The notes under the pieces are model-generated. The model did no database searches. It was not told the origin of the DNA and saw nothing but the letters and a program-made list of their open reading frames with translations. This document shows, piece after piece, positions 54,639-63,646 of a stretch of DNA of 64,000 nucleotides (the first letter of the stretch is position 1; each line of letters begins with the position of its first letter). Source of the stretch: Demequina silvatica (GTDB lineage: Bacteria; Actinomycetota; Actinomycetes; Actinomycetales; Demequinaceae); contig NZ_BBMA01000008.1 in the NCBI RefSeq assembly GCF_000971215.1, forward strand, positions 63,517-127,516, in the 5' to 3' direction. The position numbers and the translations under genes were made by a program.

Positions 54639-55970
54639 ATGCCCGCTCGCTACCGCCGTGCCCGCCCGCTCGTCGTCATGGCGTGGGTGGGCGGCCTCGC
54701 CCTCGTGGGGCTGCTCGCGGGCGTCGCGATCGGCGTGGGCGGCGCGCGGGGCGGCGCGGAGGCGCCGGAGACCCCGGCGGCCTCGCCCGTGGCGACCACC
54801 GGCGCGGGGGACGATGCGACGGCCGGGCCCACCGCATCGTCCACCCCCGAGCCGGTCCCGTCGGTGACGCCGACGCCCGAGGCGGTCCGCTTCACCCTGG
54901 TCGCGGCGGGCGACGTGCTGCCGCACACGCCGGTGATCGACTCGGCACGCACGGCGGACGGCTACGACTTCGCGGCGCTCATGGCGGGTGTGCGGCCGTA
55001 CATCGAGAGCGCGGACCTCGCGTTGTGCCACATGGAGGTCCCGGTGTCCCCCGAGGGCGTCGAGCCGTCCGGGTACCCGCTGTTCTCCACGGCCGCGGCG
55101 CTGGTCCGCGACCTGGGGAAGGTGGGATGGGACGGCTGCTCGACCGCGTCGAACCACAGCGTCGACCGCGGCACGGCCGGCGTGAAGGCGACGCTCGACG
55201 CGTTCGAGCGGCACGGCCTGCAGGCGACGGGGACTGCGCGCACCAAGAAGGAGGCCGCGACCACCGCCATGTACGAGGTCACGTCGGGCGGCCGCACGGT
55301 CACCGTGGCGCACGTGAGCTTCTCCTACGGCACCAACGGGATGCCGGTGGCCTCGCCGTGGGAGGTGGACCTGTTCGACGCGGACGCGGCTGACCCGCAG
55401 CCGGTGATCGACGCGGCACGCCAGGCACGGAAGCAGGGCGCGGACGTGGTGCTGGCCTCGGTGCACTGCTGCGTCGAGTACCAGACCGCGCCCACGGACG
55501 CGCAGCGCGCGATCGCGCAGAGGATCGCGGACTCGGGTCAGGTGGACCTGTACATCGGCCACCACGCGCACGTGCCGCAGCCCATCGAGCTGCTCGCCGG
55601 CGGGCCCTCGGGCGCGGGGATGTGGACGGCGTTCGGGCTGGGCAACTTCCTGTCGAACCAGAGCACCGAATGCTGCGTGGCCGCCACGCAGAACGGCGTG
55701 CTGCTCTCCGCGACCGTCACGGTCGACCCCGACGGCGAGGTCACGGTGAAGCCGGCCTGGACCGGCACCACCGTGGACCGTCTCGACCGGCACGCGGTGC
55801 ACGTCCTCACCGACATCCGCGGCGGCACGGGGACGCTGTCCGGCGCCGAGGTGGCGTCGCGGATCGCCGCCGTCGCGGACGCCGTGGGCGATCAGGCCCC
55901 GCGCCGCAGCCAGCCCATCCAGGCGCTCGCCGACCGGGTCACGGCTCTCCCCCGCGCGGGCGGCGCCTAG
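54639..55970 (+). CDS. CapA-family exported metallophosphatase-like protein
   Basis: 443 residues from ATG at 54639. One membrane helix (about 12-35), a Thr/Pro/Ala linker (36-85) and a CapA/PgsA-type calcineurin-like domain: AAGDVLPHTP, DLALCHMEVPVS, CSTASNHSVDRGTAG, VLASVHCCVEYQT and IGHHAHVPQPIEL give the metal-binding Asp, Asn and His residues. CapA proteins take part in poly-gamma-glutamate or capsule export; no capB/capC partners are near, so the substrate is open. The linker contains two opposed motif copies (54809 and 54833). Confidence 0.82.
   Translation: MPARYRRARPLVVMAWVGGLALVGLLAGVAIGVGGARGGAEAPETPAASPVATTGAGDDATAGPTASSTPEPVPSVTPTPEAVRFTLVAAGDVLPHTPVIDSARTADGYDFAALMAGVRPYIESADLALCHMEVPVSPEGVEPSGYPLFSTAAALVRDLGKVGWDGCSTASNHSVDRGTAGVKATLDAFERHGLQATGTARTKKEAATTAMYEVTSGGRTVTVAHVSFSYGTNGMPVASPWEVDLFDADAADPQPVIDAARQARKQGADVVLASVHCCVEYQTAPTDAQRAIAQRIADSGQVDLYIGHHAHVPQPIELLAGGPSGAGMWTAFGLGNFLSNQSTECCVAATQNGVLLSATVTVDPDGEVTVKPAWTGTTVDRLDRHAVHVLTDIRGGTGTLSGAEVASRIAAVADAVGDQAPRRSQPIQALADRVTALPRAGGA
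54809..54818 (+). repeat. GGACGATGCG dispersed motif in capA-like linker (plus copy)
   Basis: GGGGGACGATGCGACGGCCG followed by GG; encodes GDDATAG. With 54833 it makes an inverted pair separated by 14 bases. Confidence 0.85.
54833..54842 (-). repeat. GGACGATGCG dispersed motif in capA-like linker (minus copy)
   Basis: Opposite-strand partner of the copy at 54809; encodes TASSTPE. On its own strand it is GTGGACGATGCGGTGGGCCC. Confidence 0.8.
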
Positions 55971-55980
55971 CGACGATGCG
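55971..55980 (+). repeat. one-base variant of the dispersed motif, intergenic (after capA-like gene)
   Basis: CGACGATGCG followed by CGGGTTC, directly after the TAG of the capA-like gene, in a 15-base convergent gap. The first core G is replaced by C. Confidence 0.55.
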
Positions 55981-55985
55981 CGGGT

Positions 55986-58244
55986 TCAGCGGTCGCCGTA
56001 GACCGGGTCGGGCTCGGCGGGTCGCGGGTCGATGAGGCTGGTGCCGGTGTGCGGGTGCTGCGACAGCGCGGTCGCTGCGGGCTGCGCGACGCCGAACAGC
56101 CATCCCTGGCCGTAGCGCCAGCCGCAGTCGGCCAGGAACTGGGCCTGCGCCTCGGTCTCGATGCCCTCGGCGATGGTGGCCAGCCCGAGCTCGCGGGCGA
56201 GCGCGCCCAGGGCGCGGGACACGCGGGCGCCGGCGGGGTCCTCGGGGATGCCTGCGACGAAGGACATGTCGAGCTTGACGCCCGAGACCGGGAGGTCGCG
56301 CAGGTAGGACAGCGGGGAGACGCCGGTGCCGAAGTCGTCGAGGAGGATCGGGACGCCGGCGTTGCGCAGCTCGGTCAGCTCGTGCCTGATGCGGGTGTTG
56401 GGGTTGACCAGGGAGGCCTCGGTGAGCTCGACCACCACGCGCTGCGGGCTGAGGTGGTGGCGGCCGATCGCCGCGAGCACGCCGTCCGCGAAGGACGAGT
56501 CGCCCAGCTGGTCGGCGGACACGTTGAGGGACACCCACACGGTGTCCGAGGGCGAGCGCTCGAGGAACTGCGCGGCCTGCTCGACCAGAGCCGCGCCGGC
56601 GGTGGCCGCGAGGCCGCGGTCGCTGATGAGCGGCAGGAACGCGCCGGGCAGGAGCAGCCCGCGGGTCGGGTGCTGCCACCGCACCAGGGCCTCGTAGCCG
56701 ACGACGGTGCGCGTCGCGAGCTCGAGGATCGGCTGGTAGTGGAGCACCAGGTCGCCGTTCTCGATGGCGCGCGCGAGCTCAGCGGCGAGCGCCGACTGGT
56801 TGTCGTCGGCGATGCGCATCGACGGCTCGTACACCTCGGTGCGGCTCTTGCCGGCGGCCTTGGCGCGGTACATCGCGGCGTCCGCGGCGCTCAGCAGGGA
56901 CGCGCCTCCCCCGGCGACGGTGTCCTCGTCCGCCATCGCGATGCCCAGGGAGGCCGCGAGCTGGATCTGGTGGCGCTTGACGCCCAGGGGCGAGCGCAGG
57001 CCGTCGTGGATCGCGGCGGCGATCTCGAACAGCGCCTTCGAGCAGTCGGGGTCCTGGACCGCGATGACGAACTCGTCGCCGCCCAGGCGGGCGACGGTGC
57101 CGCGGCCGCCGGTCGCGGCGCGCAGCACGCCGGCGACGTGGACCAGCGCGTTGTCGCCGATCGCGTGGCCGAACCGGTCGTTGAGCCCCTTGAAGCCGTC
57201 GAGGTCGACCGCGATGACGCCCACGCGCGAGTCGGCGTCGGGCTGCGCGAGGAGGTCGTCGAGGACCTCGTGGAACAGGTTGCGGTTGGCGAGGCCCGTC
57301 AGGGGGTCGTGCATCGCGCGGTGCTGCATCAGCTCGGACCGCATGCGCACCTCGGTGGTGTCGCGCACCTGCACCACGTAATGGTCGGGCGCGCCGCCCG
57401 CGTAGCGCACCAGGCCCACGTCGAGCACGGCCCACACCACGTTGCCGTCCGTCTTCACGTAGCGCTTCTCGACGGAGAAGTGGTTCTGGTGGCCGTCGTA
57501 CAGGCGCGTGAGCTGGTCGCGCTCGGCATGGAGGTCCTGGGGGTGCGACAGCGCGCTGAACGGCGTGCCGCGCAGGGCCGCGACCGTCGAGCCCATCATC
57601 TCCGCGAACGCACGGTTGACCTCCATGAGGCGCCACTCGAGGTCCACGAGCGCCATGCCGGTAGGAGCGTTCTCCATCGCGCGCCGGAACTGAGCGTCCG
57701 AACGGCTGATCGCCTCCGCGGCCTCGCGCAGCCCCGTGGTGTCCATCACCGTGACGATGGTGAGCGGCCGTCCGCCCTCGACGTCCTCGACCGGGCGCGA
57801 GCGCACGTGGAGCCACCGGATGTCGTCGACGCCGCGCCGGCCGGGCACGCCCACGACGCGGGGGCGGCCGTCCTCGGTCCGGGAGAACGCCTCCGCGGCG
57901 AGCGTGGGACGCATGTGCGCGTCGACGGAGCGCAGCGGCAGCCGCGTGAGCGGGATGCCCACCACGTCGGACTGGCGCAGTCCCAGGATGGTGCACGCCG
58001 TGTCCGACATGAGCGCGACCTCGCCGGCCTGGGTGAGGATGATGACGCCGTCGCGGGAGGACGTCATCACGGCCTCGAACTGGCCGCGCAGCGCGCGCTC
58101 CTGCGCGAGCGCCGCGTCGCGCGCGACGCGCTCCCGGCCGGACCTCCAGAAGAAGTAGAACGCGCTCAGCGCGAGCAGGATGAGGAGCGCGCCGACGACG
58201 GCCACGAAGGCCGGCTGCGCGAAGAGGTCTAGGACTCCACCCAT
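55986..58244 (-). CDS. PAS-PAS-GGDEF-EAL cyclic-di-GMP enzyme
   Basis: 752 residues from ATG at 58244, whose first 16 bases overlap the end of ftsK. One N-terminal helix (about 12-34), two PAS domains (about 50-165 and 185-305), an intact GGDEF (ARLGGDEFVIA, about 384) and an EAL domain (GYEALVRWQHP, about 517) with DDFGTG, KLD and AEGIETEAQ catalytic residues. The RxxD inhibitory site five residues before GGDEF is replaced by GGRG, so product inhibition is not expected. Both activities look possible. The overlap with ftsK implies coupled expression. Confidence 0.92.
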   Translation of the reverse strand: MGGVLDLFAQPAFVAVVGALLILLALSAFYFFWRSGRERVARDAALAQERALRGQFEAVMTSSRDGVIILTQAGEVALMSDTACTILGLRQSDVVGIPLTRLPLRSVDAHMRPTLAAEAFSRTEDGRPRVVGVPGRRGVDDIRWLHVRSRPVEDVEGGRPLTIVTVMDTTGLREAAEAISRSDAQFRRAMENAPTGMALVDLEWRLMEVNRAFAEMMGSTVAALRGTPFSALSHPQDLHAERDQLTRLYDGHQNHFSVEKRYVKTDGNVVWAVLDVGLVRYAGGAPDHYVVQVRDTTEVRMRSELMQHRAMHDPLTGLANRNLFHEVLDDLLAQPDADSRVGVIAVDLDGFKGLNDRFGHAIGDNALVHVAGVLRAATGGRGTVARLGGDEFVIAVQDPDCSKALFEIAAAIHDGLRSPLGVKRHQIQLAASLGIAMADEDTVAGGGASLLSAADAAMYRAKAAGKSRTEVYEPSMRIADDNQSALAAELARAIENGDLVLHYQPILELATRTVVGYEALVRWQHPTRGLLLPGAFLPLISDRGLAATAGAALVEQAAQFLERSPSDTVWVSLNVSADQLGDSSFADGVLAAIGRHHLSPQRVVVELTEASLVNPNTRIRHELTELRNAGVPILLDDFGTGVSPLSYLRDLPVSGVKLDMSFVAGIPEDPAGARVSRALGALARELGLATIAEGIETEAQAQFLADCGWRYGQGWLFGVAQPAATALSQHPHTGTSLIDPRPAEPDPVYGDR

Positions 58245-60919
58245 TCCCCGTCCTCAGGCTGGTGCGTGTTGGTGGTGCCCACCGTAGCGCCAGAATCCCC
58301 TCGTAGGACAGCAAGAGTGGACACCAGCTCGTCAGGTGTGACCAAAACGTCACGAGCCTTGGATCCCTGCGACGGGCCCACGATCTCGCGGGTCTCGAGG
58401 AGGTCCATGAGGCGGCCCGCCTTCGCGAACCCCATCTTGAGCTTGCGCTGCAGCATCGACGTCGATCCGAGCTGCGTGGTGATGACCAGCTCGGCGGCGG
58501 CGAGCAGGTCCTCGAGGTCGTCGCCGATGTCCTCGGCGACCACGGCGGCGCCGGCGGCCGGTGCCACCACGTCGTCGCGGTAGTCGGGATCGGCCTGCCG
58601 CTTCGCGTGCTCGACCGCGGCGTGGATCTCCGACTCCGATACCCACGAGCCCTGCGCTCGCATCGGCTTGGACTCGCCCATGGGCAGGAACAGCGCGTCG
58701 CCCTGGCCGATCAGCTTCTCCGCGCCCGGCATGTCGAGCACCACGCGGGAGTCCGCCAGCGACGAGGTCGCGAACGCGAGGCGCGACGGCACGTTGGCCT
58801 TGATGGTGCCCGTGATGATGTCGACGGACGGGCGCTGGGTCGCGAGCACCAGGTGGATGCCGGCGGCGCGCGCGAGCTGCGTGATGCGCTGGATCGACTC
58901 GTCGACGTCGCGGGGAGCAACCATCATGAGGTCCGCGAGCTCGTCGACGATCACCAGCAGGTACGGGTACGTCTTGATCTTGCGCTCGGAGCCGGGCAGC
59001 GGCTTGACCTTGCCCGCGCGCACGGCCTTGTTGAAGTCGTCGATGTGCTTGAAGCCGAACAGCGCCAGGTCGTCGTAGCGCATGTCCATCTCCTTCACCA
59101 CCCACTCGAGGGCCTGCGCGGCCTTCTTGGGGTCGGTGATGATGGGCGTGATGAGGTGAGGGATGCCCTCGTAGATCGTGAGCTCGACGCGCTTGGGGTC
59201 GACCAGGACCATGCGGACCTCGTTGGGCGTCGCACGCATGAGGATCGACGTGATCATCGAGTTGACGAACGACGACTTTCCGGCGCCCGTGGCGCCCGCG
59301 ACCAGCAGGTGGGGCATCTTCGCGAGGTTCGCCATGACGTAGCCGCCCTCGACGTCCTTGCCGATGCCGATCGCCATCGGGTGGTCGTTGCGTGCCGCGA
59401 CCGGGGACCGCAGCACGTCGCCCAGCGCGACCGTCTCGCGGTCGACGTTGGGGATCTCGATGCCGATCGCGGACTTGCCGGGGATGGGCGACAGGATGCG
59501 CACGTCCGCGCTGGCGACCGCGTACGCGATGTTCTTGCTCAGCTGCGTGATCTTCTCGACCTTGACGCCGGCGCCGAGCTCGACCTCGTAGCGCGTCACC
59601 GTGGGCCCGCGCGTGAAGCCGGTGACCTCGGCGTCCACCCCGAACTGCTCGAGCACGCTGGTGAGCGCGGCCACCACGCGGTCGTTGGCGGCGGAGCGCT
59701 CCTTGTGCGGGGCGCCCTTGACCAGCAGCTCGAGCGACGGGAGCAGGTACGGTCGGGAGTCCTCGAGCTCGCCCTGCTCCCCCGGCGGCACGATGTGCGT
59801 GGTCGCGGGCGCCGCGGGGGCGGTGTCCTCGCCGGGCACGGCGATGAGCTGGGTGGTGGCGTCGGGGGACGATGCGGCGGCCGGCTCGTCCCACGGCGCG
59901 TCGTCCCACGGGGCCGGGTCCTCCTCGGGCACCGCGTAGGGCGAGATCTGCTCGGTCACGGCGCGGCGGTGCGCGTCGGGGTCGATGATCTCGTCGAAGT
60001 CGCGGTGGTCGACCGTGGCGGCGTGCGCGAAGGCCTCGTCCGCCTCGTACGAGTCGAGCGTGTCCTCGGCGGGCGGGTCCCCGTGGAAGGCGCGCTCGAG
60101 GAGCCGCTTGGCGCGGCCCGAACGCTTGTGCTTCGGGCGCTTCGGCTCGGCGTCGCCCGGCCGCTCGAGCGTGCGGTGCTCGGGCAGGTCGAGCTCGTCC
60201 GCGTCGGCGGCGTCCGTCGCGCCGTCGTGGCGCACCTTGTGCGCCACCTCGGCGACCCAGGCCGCGGCCTCGCGCAGCGAGATCCCGAAGATGATGAGCA
60301 CGGACAGCAGGGCGAGCAGGACCAGCACCACGACGGCGAGCGGCGCGGTCACCAGACCCGCGAGCGGCGTGCCGATCGCCCAGCCGAGGATGCCGCCGGC
60401 CTCCTGCAGCGCCTCCATGCTGTACGCCGGGCTGGGACGCCCGTGCGCGATGTGGATGATGCCGTCCACGGTGATGGCGAGCAGGAGCGCGCCGAACGTG
60501 ATGCGGTGGTTCGCGTTCTCCTCCTGCGGCGCGCGCATGAGGCGCACCGCGATGACCGTGAGGATCACGGGGAGCCCGTAGGCGAGCACGCCGAACAGGC
60601 CCGCGGCCACGAAGTGGATCGCGGTGCCGGCCCAGCTGGACAGCTGGAACCACTCGCGCGCGGCGATGAGGATCGCCAGGATGACCAGGATGATCGCCTG
60701 GCCGTCGCGGCGCACGGCGGGCGGCACGTCGCGCGCGCCGTGGCCGATCCCCCGCACGCCCGAACCGACGGCGTTCGCGGTGCCGCGGCCGATCGCAGCG
60801 ACGCCGCGCAGCACGGCCGGCGGTCGACGATCCTGCTGGGCGGCGCGCGAGCTCGACGACGAGGTGCGCTTCGGGGAAGCGGCCTTCGTCGCGGGTCGGG
60901 TCTGTCGCGTCTGTGCCAT
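58229..60919 (-). CDS. ftsK: DNA translocase FtsK
   Basis: 896 residues from ATG at 60919. Four N-terminal membrane helices (about 75-215) are followed by an acidic linker (about 220-390) and the motor: Walker A VAGATGAGKSSFVNSM (about 538), Walker B LLVIVDELADLMMVAP and the C-terminal gamma winged-helix (GFAKAGRLMDLLETREIVGPSQGSKARDVLV). It pumps DNA at the septum and completes chromosome dimer resolution. A motif copy at 59867 lies in the variable linker as AAASSPDATT. Confidence 0.96.
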   Translation of the reverse strand: MAQTRQTRPATKAASPKRTSSSSSRAAQQDRRPPAVLRGVAAIGRGTANAVGSGVRGIGHGARDVPPAVRRDGQAIILVILAILIAAREWFQLSSWAGTAIHFVAAGLFGVLAYGLPVILTVIAVRLMRAPQEENANHRITFGALLLAITVDGIIHIAHGRPSPAYSMEALQEAGGILGWAIGTPLAGLVTAPLAVVVLVLLALLSVLIIFGISLREAAAWVAEVAHKVRHDGATDAADADELDLPEHRTLERPGDAEPKRPKHKRSGRAKRLLERAFHGDPPAEDTLDSYEADEAFAHAATVDHRDFDEIIDPDAHRRAVTEQISPYAVPEEDPAPWDDAPWDEPAAASSPDATTQLIAVPGEDTAPAAPATTHIVPPGEQGELEDSRPYLLPSLELLVKGAPHKERSAANDRVVAALTSVLEQFGVDAEVTGFTRGPTVTRYEVELGAGVKVEKITQLSKNIAYAVASADVRILSPIPGKSAIGIEIPNVDRETVALGDVLRSPVAARNDHPMAIGIGKDVEGGYVMANLAKMPHLLVAGATGAGKSSFVNSMITSILMRATPNEVRMVLVDPKRVELTIYEGIPHLITPIITDPKKAAQALEWVVKEMDMRYDDLALFGFKHIDDFNKAVRAGKVKPLPGSERKIKTYPYLLVIVDELADLMMVAPRDVDESIQRITQLARAAGIHLVLATQRPSVDIITGTIKANVPSRLAFATSSLADSRVVLDMPGAEKLIGQGDALFLPMGESKPMRAQGSWVSESEIHAAVEHAKRQADPDYRDDVVAPAAGAAVVAEDIGDDLEDLLAAAELVITTQLGSTSMLQRKLKMGFAKAGRLMDLLETREIVGPSQGSKARDVLVTPDELVSTLAVLRGDSGATVGTTNTHQPEDGEWVES
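59867..59876 (+). repeat. GGACGATGCG dispersed motif in ftsK linker
   Basis: GGGGGACGATGCGGCGGCCG followed by GC, matching the copies at 811 and 7518 over 20 bases; on the ftsK strand it encodes AAASSPD. Confidence 0.88.
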
Positions 60920-60977
60920 GGCACAGCACGGTAGCGCCCCCCACCGACAAGGCGAGGTTGCCACCCCGCCCGGCCCC

Positions 60978-60987
60978 CGCATCGTCC
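60978..60987 (-). repeat. GGACGATGCG dispersed motif, intergenic (rnj/ftsK, minus copy)
   Basis: Left arm of the inverted pair; on the minus strand it is followed by GGGGGCCGGGCG, the same tail as at 32224. Confidence 0.88.
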
Positions 60988-60991
60988 CGAG

Positions 60992-61001
60992 GGACGATGC
61001 G
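60992..61001 (+). repeat. GGACGATGCG dispersed motif, intergenic (rnj/ftsK, plus copy)
   Basis: Right arm of the inverted pair; followed by GGAGAGCCG toward the RNase J stop codon. Confidence 0.85.
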
Positions 61002-61010
61002 GGAGAGCCG

Positions 61011-62693
61011 TCAGGCCTCGACCACCACCGGGATGATCATGGGACGGCGGCGCAGCTTGGTGCCGACGAACCGGCCGAGCACGCGACGCGCGATCTGCTG
61101 GAGCTGGTGCGTGTCGGTGGAGCCGCCGCGGGCGGCCTCCTCGATGGCGCGCTTGATGTCGGGCAGGATCGCGTCGAAGACCGAGTCGTCCTCGGCGAGG
61201 CCGCGGGCGTGCACCTCGGGGCCGGAGACCACGCGGCCGTTGGTCGAGTCGACCACCGCGAACACGGACACGAAGCCCTCCTCGGAGAGGATGCGGCGGT
61301 CCTTGAGCTCGGCGTCGGTGATCTCGCCGATCGACGATCCGTCGACGTACACGTTGTGCACCTCGACCGCGCCGACCACGCGGGCGACGCCGCCCTTGAG
61401 GTCGACCACGGTGCCGTTCTCGGCGAACATCACGTTGTCGTGCGGGATGCCCGTCTTCATCGCGAGGTGGCCGTTGGCCAGCAGGTGGCGCACCTCGCCG
61501 TGGATGGGCATGACGTTCTTGGGACGCAGGATGTTGTAGCAGTACAGCAGCTCGCCCGCGCTCGCGTGGCCGGACACGTGGACGCGCGCGCTGCCCTGGT
61601 GGACCACGGTCGCGCCCAGGCGCATGAGGCCGTTGATGACGCGGAACACCGCGTTCTCGTTGCCCGGGATGAGGGACGATGCGAGGATCACCAGATCCCC
61701 GTCGCCCACCGTGACCTTGTGGTCGCCGGTGGCCATGCGGCTGAGGGCCGCCATCGGCTCGCCCTGGGAGCCGGTGGACATGTAGACGACCTGCTGGCCG
61801 GGCATGTCGTCGGCCTTCTTGGGGTCCACGAGGATGCCGTCGGGCACGCGGAGGTAGCCCATGTCCGCGGCGATGCCCATGTTGCGCACCATCGAGCGCC
61901 CCACGAAGGCGACCTTGCGGCCGTGCGACTCGGCGGCGTCGATGACCTGCTGGACGCGGTGGACGTGGCTGGCGAAGGACGCGACCACGATGCGGCCGGT
62001 GGCCTGCGCGAAGAGCCGGTCCAGCACGGGGCCGATCTCGACCTCGGCGGTGGTGAAGCCGGGGACCTCGGCGTTGGTGGAGTCCACCTGGAAGAGGTCG
62101 ACGCCCTCGGCGCCGAAGCGGGCGAACGCGCGCAGGTCCGTGATGCGGCCGTCGAGCGGCAGCTGGTCCATCTTGAAGTCGCCGGTGTTGAGGACGGTGC
62201 CGGCGGAGGTGCGCACGAAGACGGCGAGCGCGTCGGGGATCGAGTGGTTGACCGCGAGGAACTCGAGGTCGAACACGCCGAGCTTCTCGCGCTGGCCCTC
62301 CTTGACCGCGAGGGTCACGGGGTTGATGCGGTGCTCGCGCAGCTTCGCCTCGACGAACGCGAGGGTGAGCTGCGAGCCGAGGATCGGGATGTCGCGGCGC
62401 ATGCGCAGCAGGTAGGGCACGGCGCCGATGTGGTCCTCGTGACCGTGCGTGAGCACGATCGCCTCGACGTCGTCGAGACGGTCCTCGATGTAGCCGAAGT
62501 CGGGCAGGATCAGGTCCACGCCGGGCTGGTGGTCCTCGGGGAACAGGACGCCGCAGTCGATGATGAGCAGGCGCCCGTCGAGCTCGAGGACGTGCATGTT
62601 GCGGCCCACCTCGCCGAGCCCGCCGAGCGGGACCAGGCGCAGGGTGCCGGGTTCGAGGGCGGGCGGCGGCAGCAGGTCGGGGTTGAAGGTCAT
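61011..62693 (-). CDS. rnj: ribonuclease J
   Basis: 560 residues from ATG at 62693 behind GGAG. LVPLGGLGEVGRNMH and the metallo-beta-lactamase site LTHGHEDHIGAVP, then NHSIPDALAVF, LNTGDFKMDQ, the beta-CASP motif STGSQGEPMAAL and IHGEVRHLLA match RNase J, a 5'-3' exo- and endonuclease. A motif copy at 61674 encodes LASSLIPG, where most relatives have a similar SSSPIPGN, so the site fits the conserved sequence. It follows dapA by 10 bases, a common actinobacterial pair. Confidence 0.96.
   Translation of the reverse strand: MTFNPDLLPPPALEPGTLRLVPLGGLGEVGRNMHVLELDGRLLIIDCGVLFPEDHQPGVDLILPDFGYIEDRLDDVEAIVLTHGHEDHIGAVPYLLRMRRDIPILGSQLTLAFVEAKLREHRINPVTLAVKEGQREKLGVFDLEFLAVNHSIPDALAVFVRTSAGTVLNTGDFKMDQLPLDGRITDLRAFARFGAEGVDLFQVDSTNAEVPGFTTAEVEIGPVLDRLFAQATGRIVVASFASHVHRVQQVIDAAESHGRKVAFVGRSMVRNMGIAADMGYLRVPDGILVDPKKADDMPGQQVVYMSTGSQGEPMAALSRMATGDHKVTVGDGDLVILASSLIPGNENAVFRVINGLMRLGATVVHQGSARVHVSGHASAGELLYCYNILRPKNVMPIHGEVRHLLANGHLAMKTGIPHDNVMFAENGTVVDLKGGVARVVGAVEVHNVYVDGSSIGEITDAELKDRRILSEEGFVSVFAVVDSTNGRVVSGPEVHARGLAEDDSVFDAILPDIKRAIEEAARGGSTDTHQLQQIARRVLGRFVGTKLRRRPMIIPVVVEA
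61674..61683 (+). repeat. GGACGATGCG dispersed motif in rnj
   Basis: GAGGGACGATGCGAGGATCA; encodes ILASSLI on the rnj strand. Confidence 0.7.
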
Positions 62694-62703
62694 GAAGTCT
62701 CCG

Positions 62704-63597
62704 TCAGGGATGGATGCCGGCGGCCCCGAGGCTCGCGATGAGAGCGTCGTGCTCGGCCGGCGTGTTGGGAAGCAGCGGAAGGCGCATCGCGCGGCTGGGG
62801 ATGACCCCGAGCCAGTGCAGCGCGGACTTCGCGTTGGTGGCGCCCGGGCCGGTGAAGACGGCCTGGTGCACCGGGAGCAGCGACTCGTGCAGGCGGTCGG
62901 CCTCGGCCGTGTCGCCAGAGTCGTGCGCGGCGATCATCGCCGCGATCTCCCGCCCCACCACGTGGGACGAGACGGACACGACGCCCACGGCGCCGGCCCG
63001 GAGGAAGTCGAGGGTGAGCGGGTCGTCGCCGGAGTACCAGGCGAGACCGGTGCGCTCGATGCGGGCCTTGGCGTTCTCGACGCCGCCCGTCGCGTCCTTG
63101 ACGGCCACCACGCGCGGGTGGGAGGCGAGCTCGTCGTAGGACTCGTCGGAGATCGCGAGCGCGGTGCGGCCCGGGATGTCGTAGAGCATCGCGGGCAGAC
63201 CCGTCGCGCCCAGGATGGCGCGGAAGTGCGCGACCACGCCCGCCTGCGACGGCTTGGAGTAGTACGGGGTGAGCGCGAGGATGCCGTCGACACCGGCCTC
63301 CTCGCCCTGCTCGGCCATGCGGACCGCGTGGGCGGTGTCGTTGGACCCCGCACCGGTGAGGATCGTGACGTCGGGACCCACCGCCTCGCGCACCGCGTGG
63401 ATGAGATCCACCTTCTCCGGCGCGTGCGTGGTCGGGGCCTCGCCGGTGGTGCCGGAGAGGACCAGGCCGTCGGAGCCGTGCGCCACCAGGAACCGCGCCA
63501 GCTCCTGCGCGGCCTTGAGGTCCAGCGCCCCTCCCTCGTGCATCGGGGTGACCATCGCGGTCAGCACAGTGCCGAACGGGCGGGAGGTGGAAGTCAT
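62704..63597 (-). CDS. dapA: 4-hydroxy-tetrahydrodipicolinate synthase
   Basis: 297 residues from ATG at 63597. The Schiff-base lysine is in VVAVKDATG, the GTTGEAPTT motif binds pyruvate, and YYSKPSQAGVVAHF and YDIPGRTAL complete the site. It starts the diaminopimelate/lysine branch that dapF continues. It heads a dapA-rnj unit; a 49-base gap separates it from the cupin gene. Confidence 0.95.
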   Translation of the reverse strand: MTSTSRPFGTVLTAMVTPMHEGGALDLKAAQELARFLVAHGSDGLVLSGTTGEAPTTHAPEKVDLIHAVREAVGPDVTILTGAGSNDTAHAVRMAEQGEEAGVDGILALTPYYSKPSQAGVVAHFRAILGATGLPAMLYDIPGRTALAISDESYDELASHPRVVAVKDATGGVENAKARIERTGLAWYSGDDPLTLDFLRAGAVGVVSVSSHVVGREIAAMIAAHDSGDTAEADRLHESLLPVHQAVFTGPGATNAKSALHWLGVIPSRAMRLPLLPNTPAEHDALIASLGAAGIHP

Positions 63598-63646
63598 GGG
63601 CCAAACCTACCGCGCGCCGGGCATGCTCCGGGGTCGCCGCCGGCGC

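Larger units (their letters stand above)
60976..61003. terminator. hairpin made of two dispersed motifs after RNase J gene
   Basis: CCCGCATCGTCCC (60976-60988) and GGGACGATGCGGG (60991-61003) are a perfect 13-bp inverted repeat around GA. It starts 8 bases after the rnj stop on the minus strand and lies 57 bases before the ftsK start. No T-run follows, so it is a hairpin of terminator or mRNA-end type rather than a textbook terminator. Uptake sequences of Neisseria and Pasteurellaceae often occur as such opposed pairs. Confidence 0.75.

Noticed and set aside
58350..60950. 866-codon alternative frame over ftsK, and the plus-strand frame at 58607-60934
   Set aside because: Both lack any domain, and the FtsK frame has clear Walker motifs and a gamma domain.
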